NCBI RefSeq assembly: GCF_002240565.1
Contig: NZ_MZMO01000001.1
Coordinates: forward strand, 186,001 to 250,000
Source of the DNA: Clavibacter michiganensis subsp. insidiosus
Lineage (GTDB): Bacteria; Actinomycetota; Actinomycetes; Actinomycetales; Microbacteriaceae
Direction of reading: 5' to 3'
Length of the DNA stretch: 64,000 nucleotides
A model generated the notes under the pieces. The model saw only the letters and a program-made list of their open reading frames with translations, made no database searches and was not told the DNA's origin. A program made the position numbers and the translations under genes. Below, one piece after another: positions 25,069 through 33,377 of this stretch; the stretch's first letter is position 1; each line of letters starts with the position of its first letter.

Positions 25069-26136
25069 TGTACCCGGCCATGACGTTGGTGACACTTCGG
25101 GGCGTGTGAGGAGGCCTCCTGGCTTGATGGAGCTGTCTAGTTCTGCCACTGCCAGGAGGCCTCGATGTCCCACGCTAATGCTCGTCTGACGGTTCACGGG
25201 AGGGTTCTCCTCGTGCGGCGGGTGGTCGAGGATCGTCGGCCGGTCTCGCATGTCGCGCGCGAACTCGGTGTGTCGCGTCAGTGCGCGCATCGGTGGGTGA
25301 ATCGGTTCCGGTCCGAGGGTTTCGAAGGCTTGTCGGACCGGTCCTCGAGGCCGAGACGGGTGCCGACGAGGACGAGCCCGGAACGAGAACGAGCCGTCGT
25401 GGAAGCGAGGACCCGATTGCGATCAGGTCCTGCCCGGTTGGCGCCGGTGACCGGTGTTCCAGCCCGCACGATCTCCCGCATCCTGCGGCGGCACGGGGCA
25501 CCGCCGTTGGCATGGTTGGACCCCGTCACCGGGGCCGTGATCCGGGCATCCCGGTCGACGGCAAACCGGTACGAGCATGAGCATCCCGGCGACCTGATCC
25601 ACGTCGACGTGAAGAAGCTCGGCCGGATCCCGGACGGCGGCGGCTGGCGGGCGCATGGCCGCAGCGAACAGGTTCGTGGTCGTGGGATCGGGTTCGATTA
25701 CGTCCACGCCGTGGTCGATGACCACACCCGCCTCGCCTACGCGGAGATCCACCCGGACGAGAAGGGCGTGACCGCGGCAGGGTTCCTGACCCGGGCCGCG
25801 GCGTACTTCGCCGAGCACGGCATCACCCGCATCGAACGGGTCCTGACGGACAACGCGTTCGCCTACCGGCACTCGGCCGCGTTCCAGAACGCGGTCACGC
25901 AGCTCGGTGCGAGGCAGAAGTTCATCCGCCCGCACTGCCCCTGGCAGAACGGCAAGGTCGAACGCTTCAACCGCACCCTCGCGACCGAGTGGGCCTACCG
26001 GCAACCCTTCACCAGCAACCAAGCCAGAACCGACGCCCTTGATCCGTGGATCCAGCACTACAACACTGAACGAATCCACTCGAGCCACGGGCTGACGCCC
26101 GCGGCCCGAGTGTCACCAACGTCATGACTCAGTACA
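25069..26136 (+). mobile_element. Complete IS481-family insertion sequence
   Basis: The element is 1068 bp long with one transposase gene. The terminal inverted repeats begin TGTAC at both ends and share an 18-base core catgacgttggtgacact (left about 25079-25096, right mirrored near 26110-26127), with mismatches between. It is flanked by a 6-bp GCTAGC duplication. Intact ends, frame and duplication indicate a recent, possibly active insertion. Size and transposase resemble IS481 elements known from Clavibacter such as IS1121, which I could not check. Confidence 0.9.
25165..26127 (+). CDS. IS481-family transposase
   Basis: The 320-residue transposase has an N-terminal helix-turn-helix (VSHVARELGVSRQCAHRWVNRFRSEG) and an rve-type DDE core. 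The catalytic residues are recognisable in LIHVDVKKLG (first Asp), VLTDNAFAY (second Asp) and NGKVERFNRTL (Glu). Length fits the family. It fills nearly the whole element, and its stop overlaps the right inverted repeat. Frame intact, so the enzyme is probably functional. Confidence 0.93.
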   Translation: MSHANARLTVHGRVLLVRRVVEDRRPVSHVARELGVSRQCAHRWVNRFRSEGFEGLSDRSSRPRRVPTRTSPERERAVVEARTRLRSGPARLAPVTGVPARTISRILRRHGAPPLAWLDPVTGAVIRASRSTANRYEHEHPGDLIHVDVKKLGRIPDGGGWRAHGRSEQVRGRGIGFDYVHAVVDDHTRLAYAEIHPDEKGVTAAGFLTRAAAYFAEHGITRIERVLTDNAFAYRHSAAFQNAVTQLGARQKFIRPHCPWQNGKVERFNRTLATEWAYRQPFTSNQARTDALDPWIQHYNTERIHSSHGLTPAARVSPTS

Positions 26137-26142
26137 GCTAGC
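26137..26142. repeat. Target-site duplication of the IS, right copy
   Basis: Second copy of GCTAGC. On the minus strand it supplies the TAG stop of the small membrane protein gene that ends at 26138. Confidence 0.8.
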
Positions 26143-26350
26143 GCGAGGTCGCGTCCGGGCGCGCGCCCGTCCCCTCGCGGCCGGCCGCCGTCGCCTCGCG
26201 CGACGCCCGCTCCAGCGCCTCCAGCCGCTTCTCGATGCGCTCCGTGGCCCGCCGCGTCCGGACCACCGACACCGCGATGACGATGCCGAGCACGACGGCC
26301 GCGAGGGGGAGAAGCAGGGACACGATTCCGCCGAGCACCAGTCCGGCCAT
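26138..26350 (-). CDS. Small membrane protein with coiled-coil tail
   Basis: The 70-residue protein has one hydrophobic segment (GLVLGGIVSLLLPLAAVVLGIVIAVSVV, residues 3-30) and a charged helical tail (RTRRATERIEKRLEALERASREA) likely to form a coiled coil. The ATG at 26350 is used; a coding-like stretch upstream (LIALAAFDAPTLDDVGG) suggests a possible longer form without a clear start. Its TAG stop sits in the target duplication of the IS. Architecture resembles the tandem small membrane proteins at 4877-5384. Function unknown. Confidence 0.6.
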   Translation of the reverse strand: MAGLVLGGIVSLLLPLAAVVLGIVIAVSVVRTRRATERIEKRLEALERASREATAAGREGTGARPDATSR

Positions 26351-26555
26351 CGGTCCGCCGGAGCCGCCCGGGCCGCCGACGTCGTCCAGCGTCGGGGCGT
26401 CGAAGGCGGCGAGCGCGATGAGGTCGCGTGCGGTGATGGGATCCTCCAGCGGTCGGCGGGCGCGTCCGGGCGACGCTATCTGCGCACCGCGAGCAGGTGG
26501 AAGGGGTCGACAGGATCGCCGGGCACGTGCGAGCCCTGACCGGGCGACGGACCCG

Positions 26556-27515
26556 TCAGGCGTCCTCCGCCGTCGACCCGAACGCGTGCAGCCCCAGCTC
26601 GTCCGCGAGCCGCTGCGCGAGCACCGCGCCACGCACGCTCGTGCCCTGGCCGTCGAGCGGCGGGCTGAAGACGGCGGCGCCGAGGCGACCGGGCGCGGCG
26701 AGGACGATGGAGCCGGAGACGCTCGACTTCGCGGGCACGCCGACCCGCCGCATCCACCGGCCGGAGCCGTCGTAGACGCCGCACGTGGCCATGACGGAGA
26801 CGACGTCACGCGCGACCTTGCGGGACACCACGCCTGACCCCGTGAGCGGGTTACGGCCACCGGCGGCGAGCGTGGCGCCCATCGCCGCGAGGATCTCGGG
26901 GGTCACCAGCACCGCGCACGCCCGCGCGTACGCGGCCACGGCGTCGTCGGCCGAGACGTGCAGCGTGCCCTCGGAGCGCATGAGATGGGCGAGCGCGTGG
27001 TTGCGATCGCCGAGCAGCTGCTCGCATTCGGCGACGTCCTCGTCGACCTCGAGCTCCCGGCCCGCGAACGCGCTGAGGCCCCGGAGGATCCGCTCGGTGC
27101 GCTCCTCGAGGGAGGATCCGCGCACCAGGCTCGCCGTGAGGATCGCCCCCGCGTTGACCATCGGGTTCGGCGGTCGGCCGGTGCCGCTCTCCAGCTTGAT
27201 CGCGTCGAACGCCTCGCCCGTCGGCTCGATGCCGACCGCGTCGAGCGCGGCGCCGCCGGTGTCGGCGAGCGCCAGCGCGAACAGGAACGGCTTCACGGCC
27301 GACTGGATGGAGAAGCGGTGCGCGCTGTCGCCCGCGGCGTGCGTGCGGCCGTCGGGCGTGACGAGCGCGATGCCGGCGAGCCGCGGATCCGTCTCCGCGA
27401 GCTGCGGGATGCTGTCGTCGACCTCGCCGCCGCCATCGTCGGCGACCGATGCGAGCAGCCGGTCGAGGTCGAGCGCGTGGGCGGGATCGTGCGAGGCGGA
27501 TGCGGGGGCGGGCAT
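26556..27515 (-). CDS. glsA: Glutaminase
   Basis: The 319-residue serine-dependent glutaminase hydrolyses glutamine to glutamate and ammonia. It has the beta-lactamase-like active-site motif QSAVK with Ser72 and Lys75 (usually QSISK), NPMVNAGAI near 125, CGVYDGSGRW near 255 and SSVSGSI near 275, all family hallmarks. Length is normal. The start at 27515 (MPAPASAS) is chosen because upstream codons in the frame look non-coding. It stands alone between the small membrane protein and an intergenic stretch. Confidence 0.92.
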   Translation of the reverse strand: MPAPASASHDPAHALDLDRLLASVADDGGGEVDDSIPQLAETDPRLAGIALVTPDGRTHAAGDSAHRFSIQSAVKPFLFALALADTGGAALDAVGIEPTGEAFDAIKLESGTGRPPNPMVNAGAILTASLVRGSSLEERTERILRGLSAFAGRELEVDEDVAECEQLLGDRNHALAHLMRSEGTLHVSADDAVAAYARACAVLVTPEILAAMGATLAAGGRNPLTGSGVVSRKVARDVVSVMATCGVYDGSGRWMRRVGVPAKSSVSGSIVLAAPGRLGAAVFSPPLDGQGTSVRGAVLAQRLADELGLHAFGSTAEDA

Positions 27516-27770
27516 GCGTCGAGCTTGCCAGCACGGGCGGCGGCCGACCCGAGCGGACCGCGGCCATGGCATCTGCCGTGACCGCGACGCCGCGGAAGGG
27601 ATGTGGCCCGGCCTCCGTGCACGGAGGGCCGGGCGGTCGGACCCTCTCCCCCGAGAGGCCGACGCTGTGCGAGGACGTCCCACCCGAAGGGCTCGTCCCG
27701 CTGATTGACAACGTAGGCCAACGGAGAACTGCATGCATCTGCATCGACGTTCCGCGGCTAGTCCACCCGG

Positions 27771-27986
27771 TCAGCCGACGGTGTCGCGCGGATCCGTGCC
27801 CGCCTCCCGCGCCCGCCGCACGTCCCGGGAGACGAGCCGCTGGAACAGCACGGCGAGCACGGCGATCCCCACCGGGATCCACCCCCGCGGGTTCCCCACC
27901 GCCAGCCCGGCGACGCCCGCGATCCCGATGGCGATCGCGGTGCCGTAGGCGATCCAGCGGCTGCGGTGCAGGAAGGAGAGGTGCAT
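27771..27986 (-). CDS. Small membrane protein
   Basis: The 71-residue protein (MHLSFLHRSRWIAYG) has two adjacent hydrophobic segments (about residues 12-30 and 35-50) and a basic/acidic C-terminus (DVRRAREAGTDPRD). It lies 26 bases downstream of recQ on the same strand and is probably co-transcribed. No known domain. Function unknown. Confidence 0.6.
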   Translation of the reverse strand: MHLSFLHRSRWIAYGTAIAIGIAGVAGLAVGNPRGWIPVGIAVLAVLFQRLVSRDVRRAREAGTDPRDTVG

Positions 27987-28012
27987 GGGGCCACCCTCGC
28001 AGACGCCCCCGG

Positions 28013-29827
28013 TCACGCCTGCTGCAGCAGCTCCCCCTCCTCCACGATCCGCCGCGAGAGCACGCGGTACCCCTCGCTCTCGAAGAAGACGGTGATCCGG
28101 TCCTCCTCCGTGCTCATCACGGTGCCCGGCCCCCACTCGGCGTGGTTGACCCGCGACTGCGCGGGGAACGCCTCGTCCGAGGCGGCGGCAGCGGCGGGAT
28201 CGGCAGCGCCCGTGCCCATCGCCTCCTCGTGCGCGTCCTCCTGGTCGAGCCGGTCGCACGCGTCGCAGTTCCCGCAGCGCTCCGGCGACTCCTCGCCGAA
28301 GTAGCCGAGCAGGTACTGCCGCCGGCACTGCGGCGTCTCGGCGTAGCCGCGCATCATGTCGAGCCGCGAGACCTCGATGCGCTCGCGCTCCTGCGCGACG
28401 TGCTTGCCACGTGCGGCGGCCTCGCGCGGATCCAGCTCCTCGCGCACGAAGGCGCCGTCGCGGTCGGATCCGAGCACGCCCGCGTCCACGAGCAGGTTGA
28501 GCACGCCGCCCACCGTGCGCGCCGACATCCCCGCGCGCTCGGCGACCACGGCCGGCCGCACCGGACCGTCGACGCCCGCCACCGCGACCGCCGCGTACAC
28601 GTCGCGGAGGCTCGCCGGCCGCGGCGTGCGCGCGGCGAAGAAGCGGCGGAGGCCGAGGTCCTCGGCGCGGTAGTGCAGGATCCCGACCGCCGGCTCCCCG
28701 TCGCGCCCCGCCCGCCCGACCTCCTGGTAGTACGCGTCGACGGACTCGGGCGGCGCCGCGTGGATCACGTAGCGCACGGTCGGCTTGTCGATCCCCATGC
28801 CGAACGCGCTCGTCGCGACCACCACGTCCACGTCGTCCTCGTGGAACGCGGTCTGCACGCGCTCGCGCTCGGCCGCCGGCAGGCCCGCGTGGTACGCGTC
28901 GACGCGGAGGCCCGCCGCGCGGATCTCGTCGGCGTAGTCCTCGGCGTCCTTGCGCGTCGCGACGTAGACGAGGCCCGGCTGCGTCTGCTCCACGACGTGC
29001 GCGACGATCGCGCGCCGCTTCTCCGCCTCCTCCGTGTGCCGCCGTACCTCGAGCCGGATGTTCGGCCGGTCGAAGCCGCTCGACAGCACGAACGGGTCGC
29101 GGAGGCCGAGGCGCTCCTCGATCTCGGTGCGGATGGGCGTGGATCCGGTCGCCGTCATGGCCACGGTCGGCGGGTGCCCGAGCGCGTCGATCACGCCGCC
29201 GAGCCCCAGGTAGTCGGGCCGGAAGTCGTGGCCCCACGACGCCACGCAGTGCGCCTCGTCGATCACCACGAGCGACACCCCGCGCGCCACGAGCCGCTCC
29301 ACGACCGCGTCGCGCGCCAGCTGCTCGGGCGTGAGGAACACGATCCGCGCGCCGGGCTCCTCCACGGTCGCCCACGCCTCCTCGAGCGCCCTCCCGCGGA
29401 TCGTGCTGTTGATCACGCGCGCGGGCGGCGCGGCGGGCGCGTCCTCGAGGTTCTGCACCTGGTCGGCCTGCAGCGCGATGAGCGGCGAGACGACCACGGT
29501 GAGGCCCTCCATCAGCACGGTCGCGACCTGGTAGATCGCGGACTTGCCGTAGCCCGTGGGCATCACGACGAGCGCGTCGCGGCCGCGGACGAGCGGGCCG
29601 ATCGTGCGCACCTGGCCGTCGTGCAGCTCGTCCCAGCCGAACGACTCGCGGGCCACGCGGAGCGCGTCCTCGGGCTCGGGGCCCGGCGCGGGCTCCGGGA
29701 CGATGGCCGGATCCTCAGCGGCGGGCCGCTCCTCGCCGGGCCGGTCGTCGGCCGTGCGGTCGTGCGCGGTGCGGGTGGTCGTGCGGGTGGTGCGGGTCGT
29801 GCCCGCCGCGGTGCGGTTCTGCTTCAC
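28013..29827 (-). CDS. recQ: ATP-dependent DNA helicase RecQ
   Basis: The 604-residue superfamily 2 helicase unwinds DNA 3' to 5' in recombination and fork repair. It has motif I MPTGYGKS at 89-96, the DEAH box at 190-193 with ASWGHDFRPDY, the motif VI region YYQEVGRAGRDG, and a zinc site formed by Cys501, Cys518, Cys521 and Cys524. There is no HRDC domain; the C-terminus instead carries a WGPGTV-type segment (about 560-600). A low-complexity Thr/Arg-rich head of about 45 residues precedes the core. ATG at 29827. Confidence 0.95.
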   Translation of the reverse strand: MKQNRTAAGTTRTTRTTTRTAHDRTADDRPGEERPAAEDPAIVPEPAPGPEPEDALRVARESFGWDELHDGQVRTIGPLVRGRDALVVMPTGYGKSAIYQVATVLMEGLTVVVSPLIALQADQVQNLEDAPAAPPARVINSTIRGRALEEAWATVEEPGARIVFLTPEQLARDAVVERLVARGVSLVVIDEAHCVASWGHDFRPDYLGLGGVIDALGHPPTVAMTATGSTPIRTEIEERLGLRDPFVLSSGFDRPNIRLEVRRHTEEAEKRRAIVAHVVEQTQPGLVYVATRKDAEDYADEIRAAGLRVDAYHAGLPAAERERVQTAFHEDDVDVVVATSAFGMGIDKPTVRYVIHAAPPESVDAYYQEVGRAGRDGEPAVGILHYRAEDLGLRRFFAARTPRPASLRDVYAAVAVAGVDGPVRPAVVAERAGMSARTVGGVLNLLVDAGVLGSDRDGAFVREELDPREAAARGKHVAQERERIEVSRLDMMRGYAETPQCRRQYLLGYFGEESPERCGNCDACDRLDQEDAHEEAMGTGAADPAAAAASDEAFPAQSRVNHAEWGPGTVMSTEEDRITVFFESEGYRVLSRRIVEEGELLQQA

Positions 29828-29923
29828 CTCCCCACTGAACGCCGGGCGCCGAGCAGTGACCAGGCGCGCGCATGCCCTCTCGGCTGGCCGTCACGCTCGC
29901 CGGCGGCCGGGCGCGCCGCGCCG

Positions 29924-30997
29924 TCAGCCCGCGTCCACGCGGGGGAACGGATCCGCGTAGCCGGCCCACGCCGCCGGCCCCGCCGCGAGCTCCTCGCCCG
30001 TCAGCACGGCCCGCCCGATCGCCCGCCGCAGCACGGCCGGCCGGAGCCCCACGCCGAAGAACGCGATCTCCGTGCCGTGCGGCGCGCCCTCCTGCCACGG
30101 GTCGATCCCGGTCGGCTGGAGCGTCAGCATGGATCCCACGCTCGACCACCCGCCCACCTCGCCCGGCCGGGACGCGAGCGACACGAAGCCCTTCGAGCGC
30201 AGCACGAGGCCCGCGCGGTCGGGCCGCAGCTCCTCCTCCACGGCGAGCGCGAGCCGCTCGGGGTGCAGCGGCCGCGGGTCGCTCACGACCACGGATCCCA
30301 CGGGCCCGTCGAGCCGATCGACCTCCCCCGGACGCGACGCGACGCCCGCCGCCGTGAGCTCGCGCATCCACCCCGCCGACGCCGCGAGCCCCGCCACGTC
30401 GCCCCAGCGCGGCAGCCGGTGGAGCGCGAGCGGCCGGCGCGCGTCGAGCACGGCGGCGCGCGGGGCGAGCCGGCGCACGAGCGCGAGCAGCGTGCCGCGC
30501 GACTCGAGCGGCACGCGCGCCATGCCGGTCAGCACCACGACGGTCGCGTACTCGAGGAGGTCGGCGAGCGTCTCGGCCTCGTCGAACGCGTCCTCGACCC
30601 GGCCGAAGGCGATCGAATGCAGGCGGTCGGCGGCCACGACCGAGACGACGTGGCGCAGCCCGAACCCGGACCCCGTCCCGCCGAGCGTCCGCTGCAGCTC
30701 GTGCTCGCGGCGCAGCAGCAGGTCGAGCTGCATCCCGGTCGCCCGCGCGTCGGCGGTCGCGGGGATCCCCACCACGGCCTCCGCGCCCGGCCCCCGCTCG
30801 GCGAGGTCGTCGAGGAACCGCGCGATGGGCTCGACCGGATCCGCCTCCTCGGGCGGCAGCACGAGCACGCTCGCCGCGACGTCGTCGACCGCGTCGCGCA
30901 GCACCGCGCGGAGCCCCGATCCCTCGCCCACCACGAGGACGACGCCCGACGGCGGCTGCGGGTACACGGGCAGGGGGAGGTGGTCGCGAGCGGGCAT
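29924..30997 (-). CDS. COG0523/CobW-like protein lacking the GTPase P-loop
   Basis: The 357-residue protein aligns in general plan with COG0523 (CobW/ZNG) proteins, which load metal into clients using GTP. The C-terminal CobW domain is good (RLALAVEEELRPDRAGLVLRSKGFVSLASRPGEV, then ILT-like QPTG and TEIAFFGVGL). The N-terminal P-loop GxxGxGKT is replaced by GEGSGLR, and the CxCC metal motif is absent. It is divergent from rpmJ with a Zur-like palindrome between them, which indicates zinc-limitation control. It may be a catalytically dead paralogue or a non-GTP variant. Start ATG 30997 lies 14 bases from the box. Confidence 0.78.
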   Translation of the reverse strand: MPARDHLPLPVYPQPPSGVVLVVGEGSGLRAVLRDAVDDVAASVLVLPPEEADPVEPIARFLDDLAERGPGAEAVVGIPATADARATGMQLDLLLRREHELQRTLGGTGSGFGLRHVVSVVAADRLHSIAFGRVEDAFDEAETLADLLEYATVVVLTGMARVPLESRGTLLALVRRLAPRAAVLDARRPLALHRLPRWGDVAGLAASAGWMRELTAAGVASRPGEVDRLDGPVGSVVVSDPRPLHPERLALAVEEELRPDRAGLVLRSKGFVSLASRPGEVGGWSSVGSMLTLQPTGIDPWQEGAPHGTEIAFFGVGLRPAVLRRAIGRAVLTGEELAAGPAAWAGYADPFPRVDAG

Positions 30998-31007
30998 GGC
31001 GCTAGTC

Positions 31008-31028
31008 TATTGAGAACCGTTCTCGTGA
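31008..31028. promoter_or_regulatory. Zur-like operator between cobW-like gene and rpmJ
   Basis: GAGAAC-C-GTTCTC at 31012-31024 is a perfect 6-1-6 palindrome inside a TATTGAGAAC context, matching the shape of actinobacterial Zur boxes (TGAAAATNATTTTCA type). It sits between two divergent genes typical of zinc-starvation regulons. The Zur gene is not in the window. Confidence 0.75.
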
Positions 31029-31041
31029 AAGGACCATCCCC

Positions 31042-31164
31042 ATGAAGGTGCGCAACTCGATCAAGGCCCTCAAGAAGATCCCGGGCGCGCAGGTCGTGCG
31101 CCGCCGCGGCCGCGTCTTCGTCATCAACAAGAAGAACCCGCGCATGAAGGCCCGCCAGGGCTGA
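31042..31164 (+). CDS. rpmJ: 50S ribosomal protein L36, zinc-free paralogue
   Basis: The 40-residue protein reads [20 protein letters not shown], then [20 protein letters not shown]. It is an L36 of the cysteine-free (C-) kind: none of the three Cys that bind zinc in the standard form is present. Such paralogues replace the zinc-binding L36 in ribosomes when zinc is scarce, freeing metal. The Zur-like palindrome 18 bases upstream fits this. It follows an AAAGGA ribosome-binding site. The standard L36 should lie elsewhere in the genome. Confidence 0.93.
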   Translation: MKVRNSIKALKKIPGAQVVRRRGRVFVINKKNPRMKARQG

Positions 31165-31258
31165 CCAGCCGCCCGGCCGGCGCCCCGCATCTGGGGCGTC
31201 GCCGCCGGGCCCCACGTCGATACGGTGGGGACCAGCCGAGCGACGAGGGGGCCCGCGC

Positions 31259-31840
31259 GTGATCGTCGTCGTCATCATCGCCTGCGAGATCGGCTTCTGG
31301 GCCGTGCTGGCCGCCGGGCTCGCCGTGCGCTACGCCCTGCGACGCCCGCGCCTCGCCGCCGTGCTCCTCGGGTGCGTGCCCGTCGTGGATCTCGTGCTGC
31401 TCGTCGCCGTGACCATCGACCTCCGCGGCGGGGCGACCGCCGACTGGACCCACGGCCTCGGCGCCGCCTACCTCGGCGGATCCGTCGCCTTCGGCCACTC
31501 GATGGTGCGCTGGCTCGACGTGCGCTTCGCCCACCGGTTCGCGGGCGGCCCGGCGCCCGTGCGCCCGCCCCGATCCGGCCGCGCCAGGGTGCGCCACGAG
31601 TGGCGGCTCTGGATCCTCACGGTGGCCGCCTACGCGATCGCCTGCGCCCTGCTGCTCGCCGCCATCGCGTTCGTCGGCGACGCCGCGCGCACCCAGGCGC
31701 TCGAGGACTGGATCGCCCGCCTCACCGTCCTCCTCGGCATCTGCACGCTCTGGGCGGTCGCGTGGACCATCTGGCCCGGCCCGGAGCCCGCCTCCGACGC
31801 CGAGACGGCTGCGGTCCCGTCCGCGGCGGCCGGCCGCTGA
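31259..31840 (+). CDS. Integral membrane protein
   Basis: The 193-residue protein starts with GTG and has four hydrophobic segments (about residues 1-25, 35-55, 120-140 and 150-175) with a basic loop between. The N-terminus IIACEIGFWAVLAAGLAVRYALRR and the later RHEWRLWILTVAAYAIACALLL are typical of a conserved but unnamed actinobacterial membrane family. No catalytic motif or signal for cleavage. Function unknown. It is convergent with the decayed two-component gene. Confidence 0.7.
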   Translation: MIVVVIIACEIGFWAVLAAGLAVRYALRRPRLAAVLLGCVPVVDLVLLVAVTIDLRGGATADWTHGLGAAYLGGSVAFGHSMVRWLDVRFAHRFAGGPAPVRPPRSGRARVRHEWRLWILTVAAYAIACALLLAAIAFVGDAARTQALEDWIARLTVLLGICTLWAVAWTIWPGPEPASDAETAAVPSAAAGR

Positions 31841-31870
31841 CCCACGCCGGCGTCGACCCGCCGACCCGCC

Positions 31871-33377
31871 TCAGAGCGGGAAGCGCAGCCGGAGCAGGTG
31901 GGACCCGTCGGGGCGCGTCTCGGCCGTGAGGGTCCCGCCGAGCAGCTGGGCGCGCTCGCGCAGGCCCGTGAGGCCGTGTCGCCCGCTCGGCAGGTCGAGC
32001 GGCGGGAGCGTCGCCTGGCCCGCCTCGACCTCGAGCACCACGTGGCCCGCGTCCAGCCGTCCGGCGATCCGCACGGCCGCGCCGGTCCGTGCTTCCGCGC
32101 GGTGGTGAGCCCCTGCTGCACCGTCCGGTAGACGGCGCGCTGGGCGGCCGCGGGCAGGTCGTCGGGGAGGTCGATCCCGGTCGTCGCGGAGATCCCGCTG
32201 GCCGCCACGAGCGCCGGCACGTCCTGGAGCGTCGGCTGCGGCGCGACCTCCCGCCGCTCGCCGCCCGCCGCGCGGAGCACCTCGACCATGCCGCGGAGCT
32301 CCTCGAGCGTCACGGTGCTGAGCCCGCGGATCGCGCGCGCGACCTCCCGGGATCGCTCGTCGGTCGCGCCGACCTGCATCGCGCCGGCCTGCACCGCGAT
32401 GAGGCTGACCTGGTGCGAGACGACGTCGTGCATCTCCCGCACCAGGACCGCGCGCTCCGGGCGAGCGCGACCTCGGCGGCCTGCCGCTGCCCGAGGGTCT
32501 GCGCCTCCCGCAGCTCGCGCAGCCGGGCCGCGGCCGTCCGCCGCTCGCGGAGGAAGGCCCCGAGGAGCGCGGGTCCCACGGTGTAGATGGTCGCGTCCAC
32601 GAGGGGCTCGACCAGGAACGGGACGTCCTCCGGCGGCCAGAGCGGCGCCATGTACGCGACCACGGATCCGCCGGCCGCCACCGCGACCTGCCACCGCGGC
32701 GCGCGCGAGAGGCCCAGGTCGAAGAGGGCGATCACGAGCGGGACGTACGCGACGCCCTCGTAGAAGGCCGGCAGCGCGGCCAGCACGCTCAGCCACGGCC
32801 AGCGGCGGCGGAGCAGGAGGCCGAGGCGGGCGACGATCCCCGCGACGACCTCCCCCGACGCCTGGGCGGCGGAGAGGAACCCGGCGGACAGGGCCGCGGC
32901 GATCCCGGCCACGAGCAGGTCGACGAGCACGGCGCGCACGCGGTCCGCGGCGGTCGCCCTGCCGCCGGCGTCGACGTCGGCCTTCCGTCCGGGACGGAGG
33001 CCGGGCGCGAGCACGATGCCGCCGGACGCGAGCGTGAGCACGTGGCGGGCGAGCTGCTCGGGATCCGTGTCCTTGAGGAGGAAGCCGGACGCGCCGCGGT
33101 GCAGGGCCTCGAGCACCTGGTCGTCGGTGTCGAAGGTGGTGAGCATCGCGACGGCGGGCGGCCGGGGCTCGGCCATGAGCTCGGCGAGGATCGCGAGTCC
33201 GTCGGGAGCGGGCATCCGGATGTCGAGGAGCACCACGTCGGGCGCGTGCTCCCGCACGGTCGCGACGGCCGTGTCGCTCGAGACGGCCGCGCGGACGGCG
33301 ATGCGCGGGCTGGCGCCGAGCACCATCGCGATGCCGGAGCGCACGAGCGCCTCGTCGTCGACCACCACGACGCTCAC
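31871..33377 (-). pseudogene. Response regulator fused to sensor histidine kinase, twice frameshifted
   Basis: From GTG 33377 the frame encodes a receiver domain: VVVVDDEALVR, VVLLDIRMP with the phospho-Asp, LTTFD and FLLKDTD. After about 125 residues the LuxR helix-turn-helix expected in this family is absent, and the frame runs straight into the membrane domain of a HisKA_3-type kinase. Near 32457-32462 the frame is lost; the kinase continues in another frame with REMHDVVSHQVSLIAVQ (phospho-His). It is lost again near 32082-32088, and the HATPase end (ending LLRLRFPL) reads in a third frame. One deletion plus two single-base losses explains everything. It overlaps the upstream gene by 4 bases. 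Confidence 0.85.

Noticed and set aside
27600..27640. A hairpin near 27605-27635 upstream of the glutaminase gene
   Set aside because: The two arms differ by one base (bulge) and it lies at the 5' side of the gene, so I do not call it a terminator.
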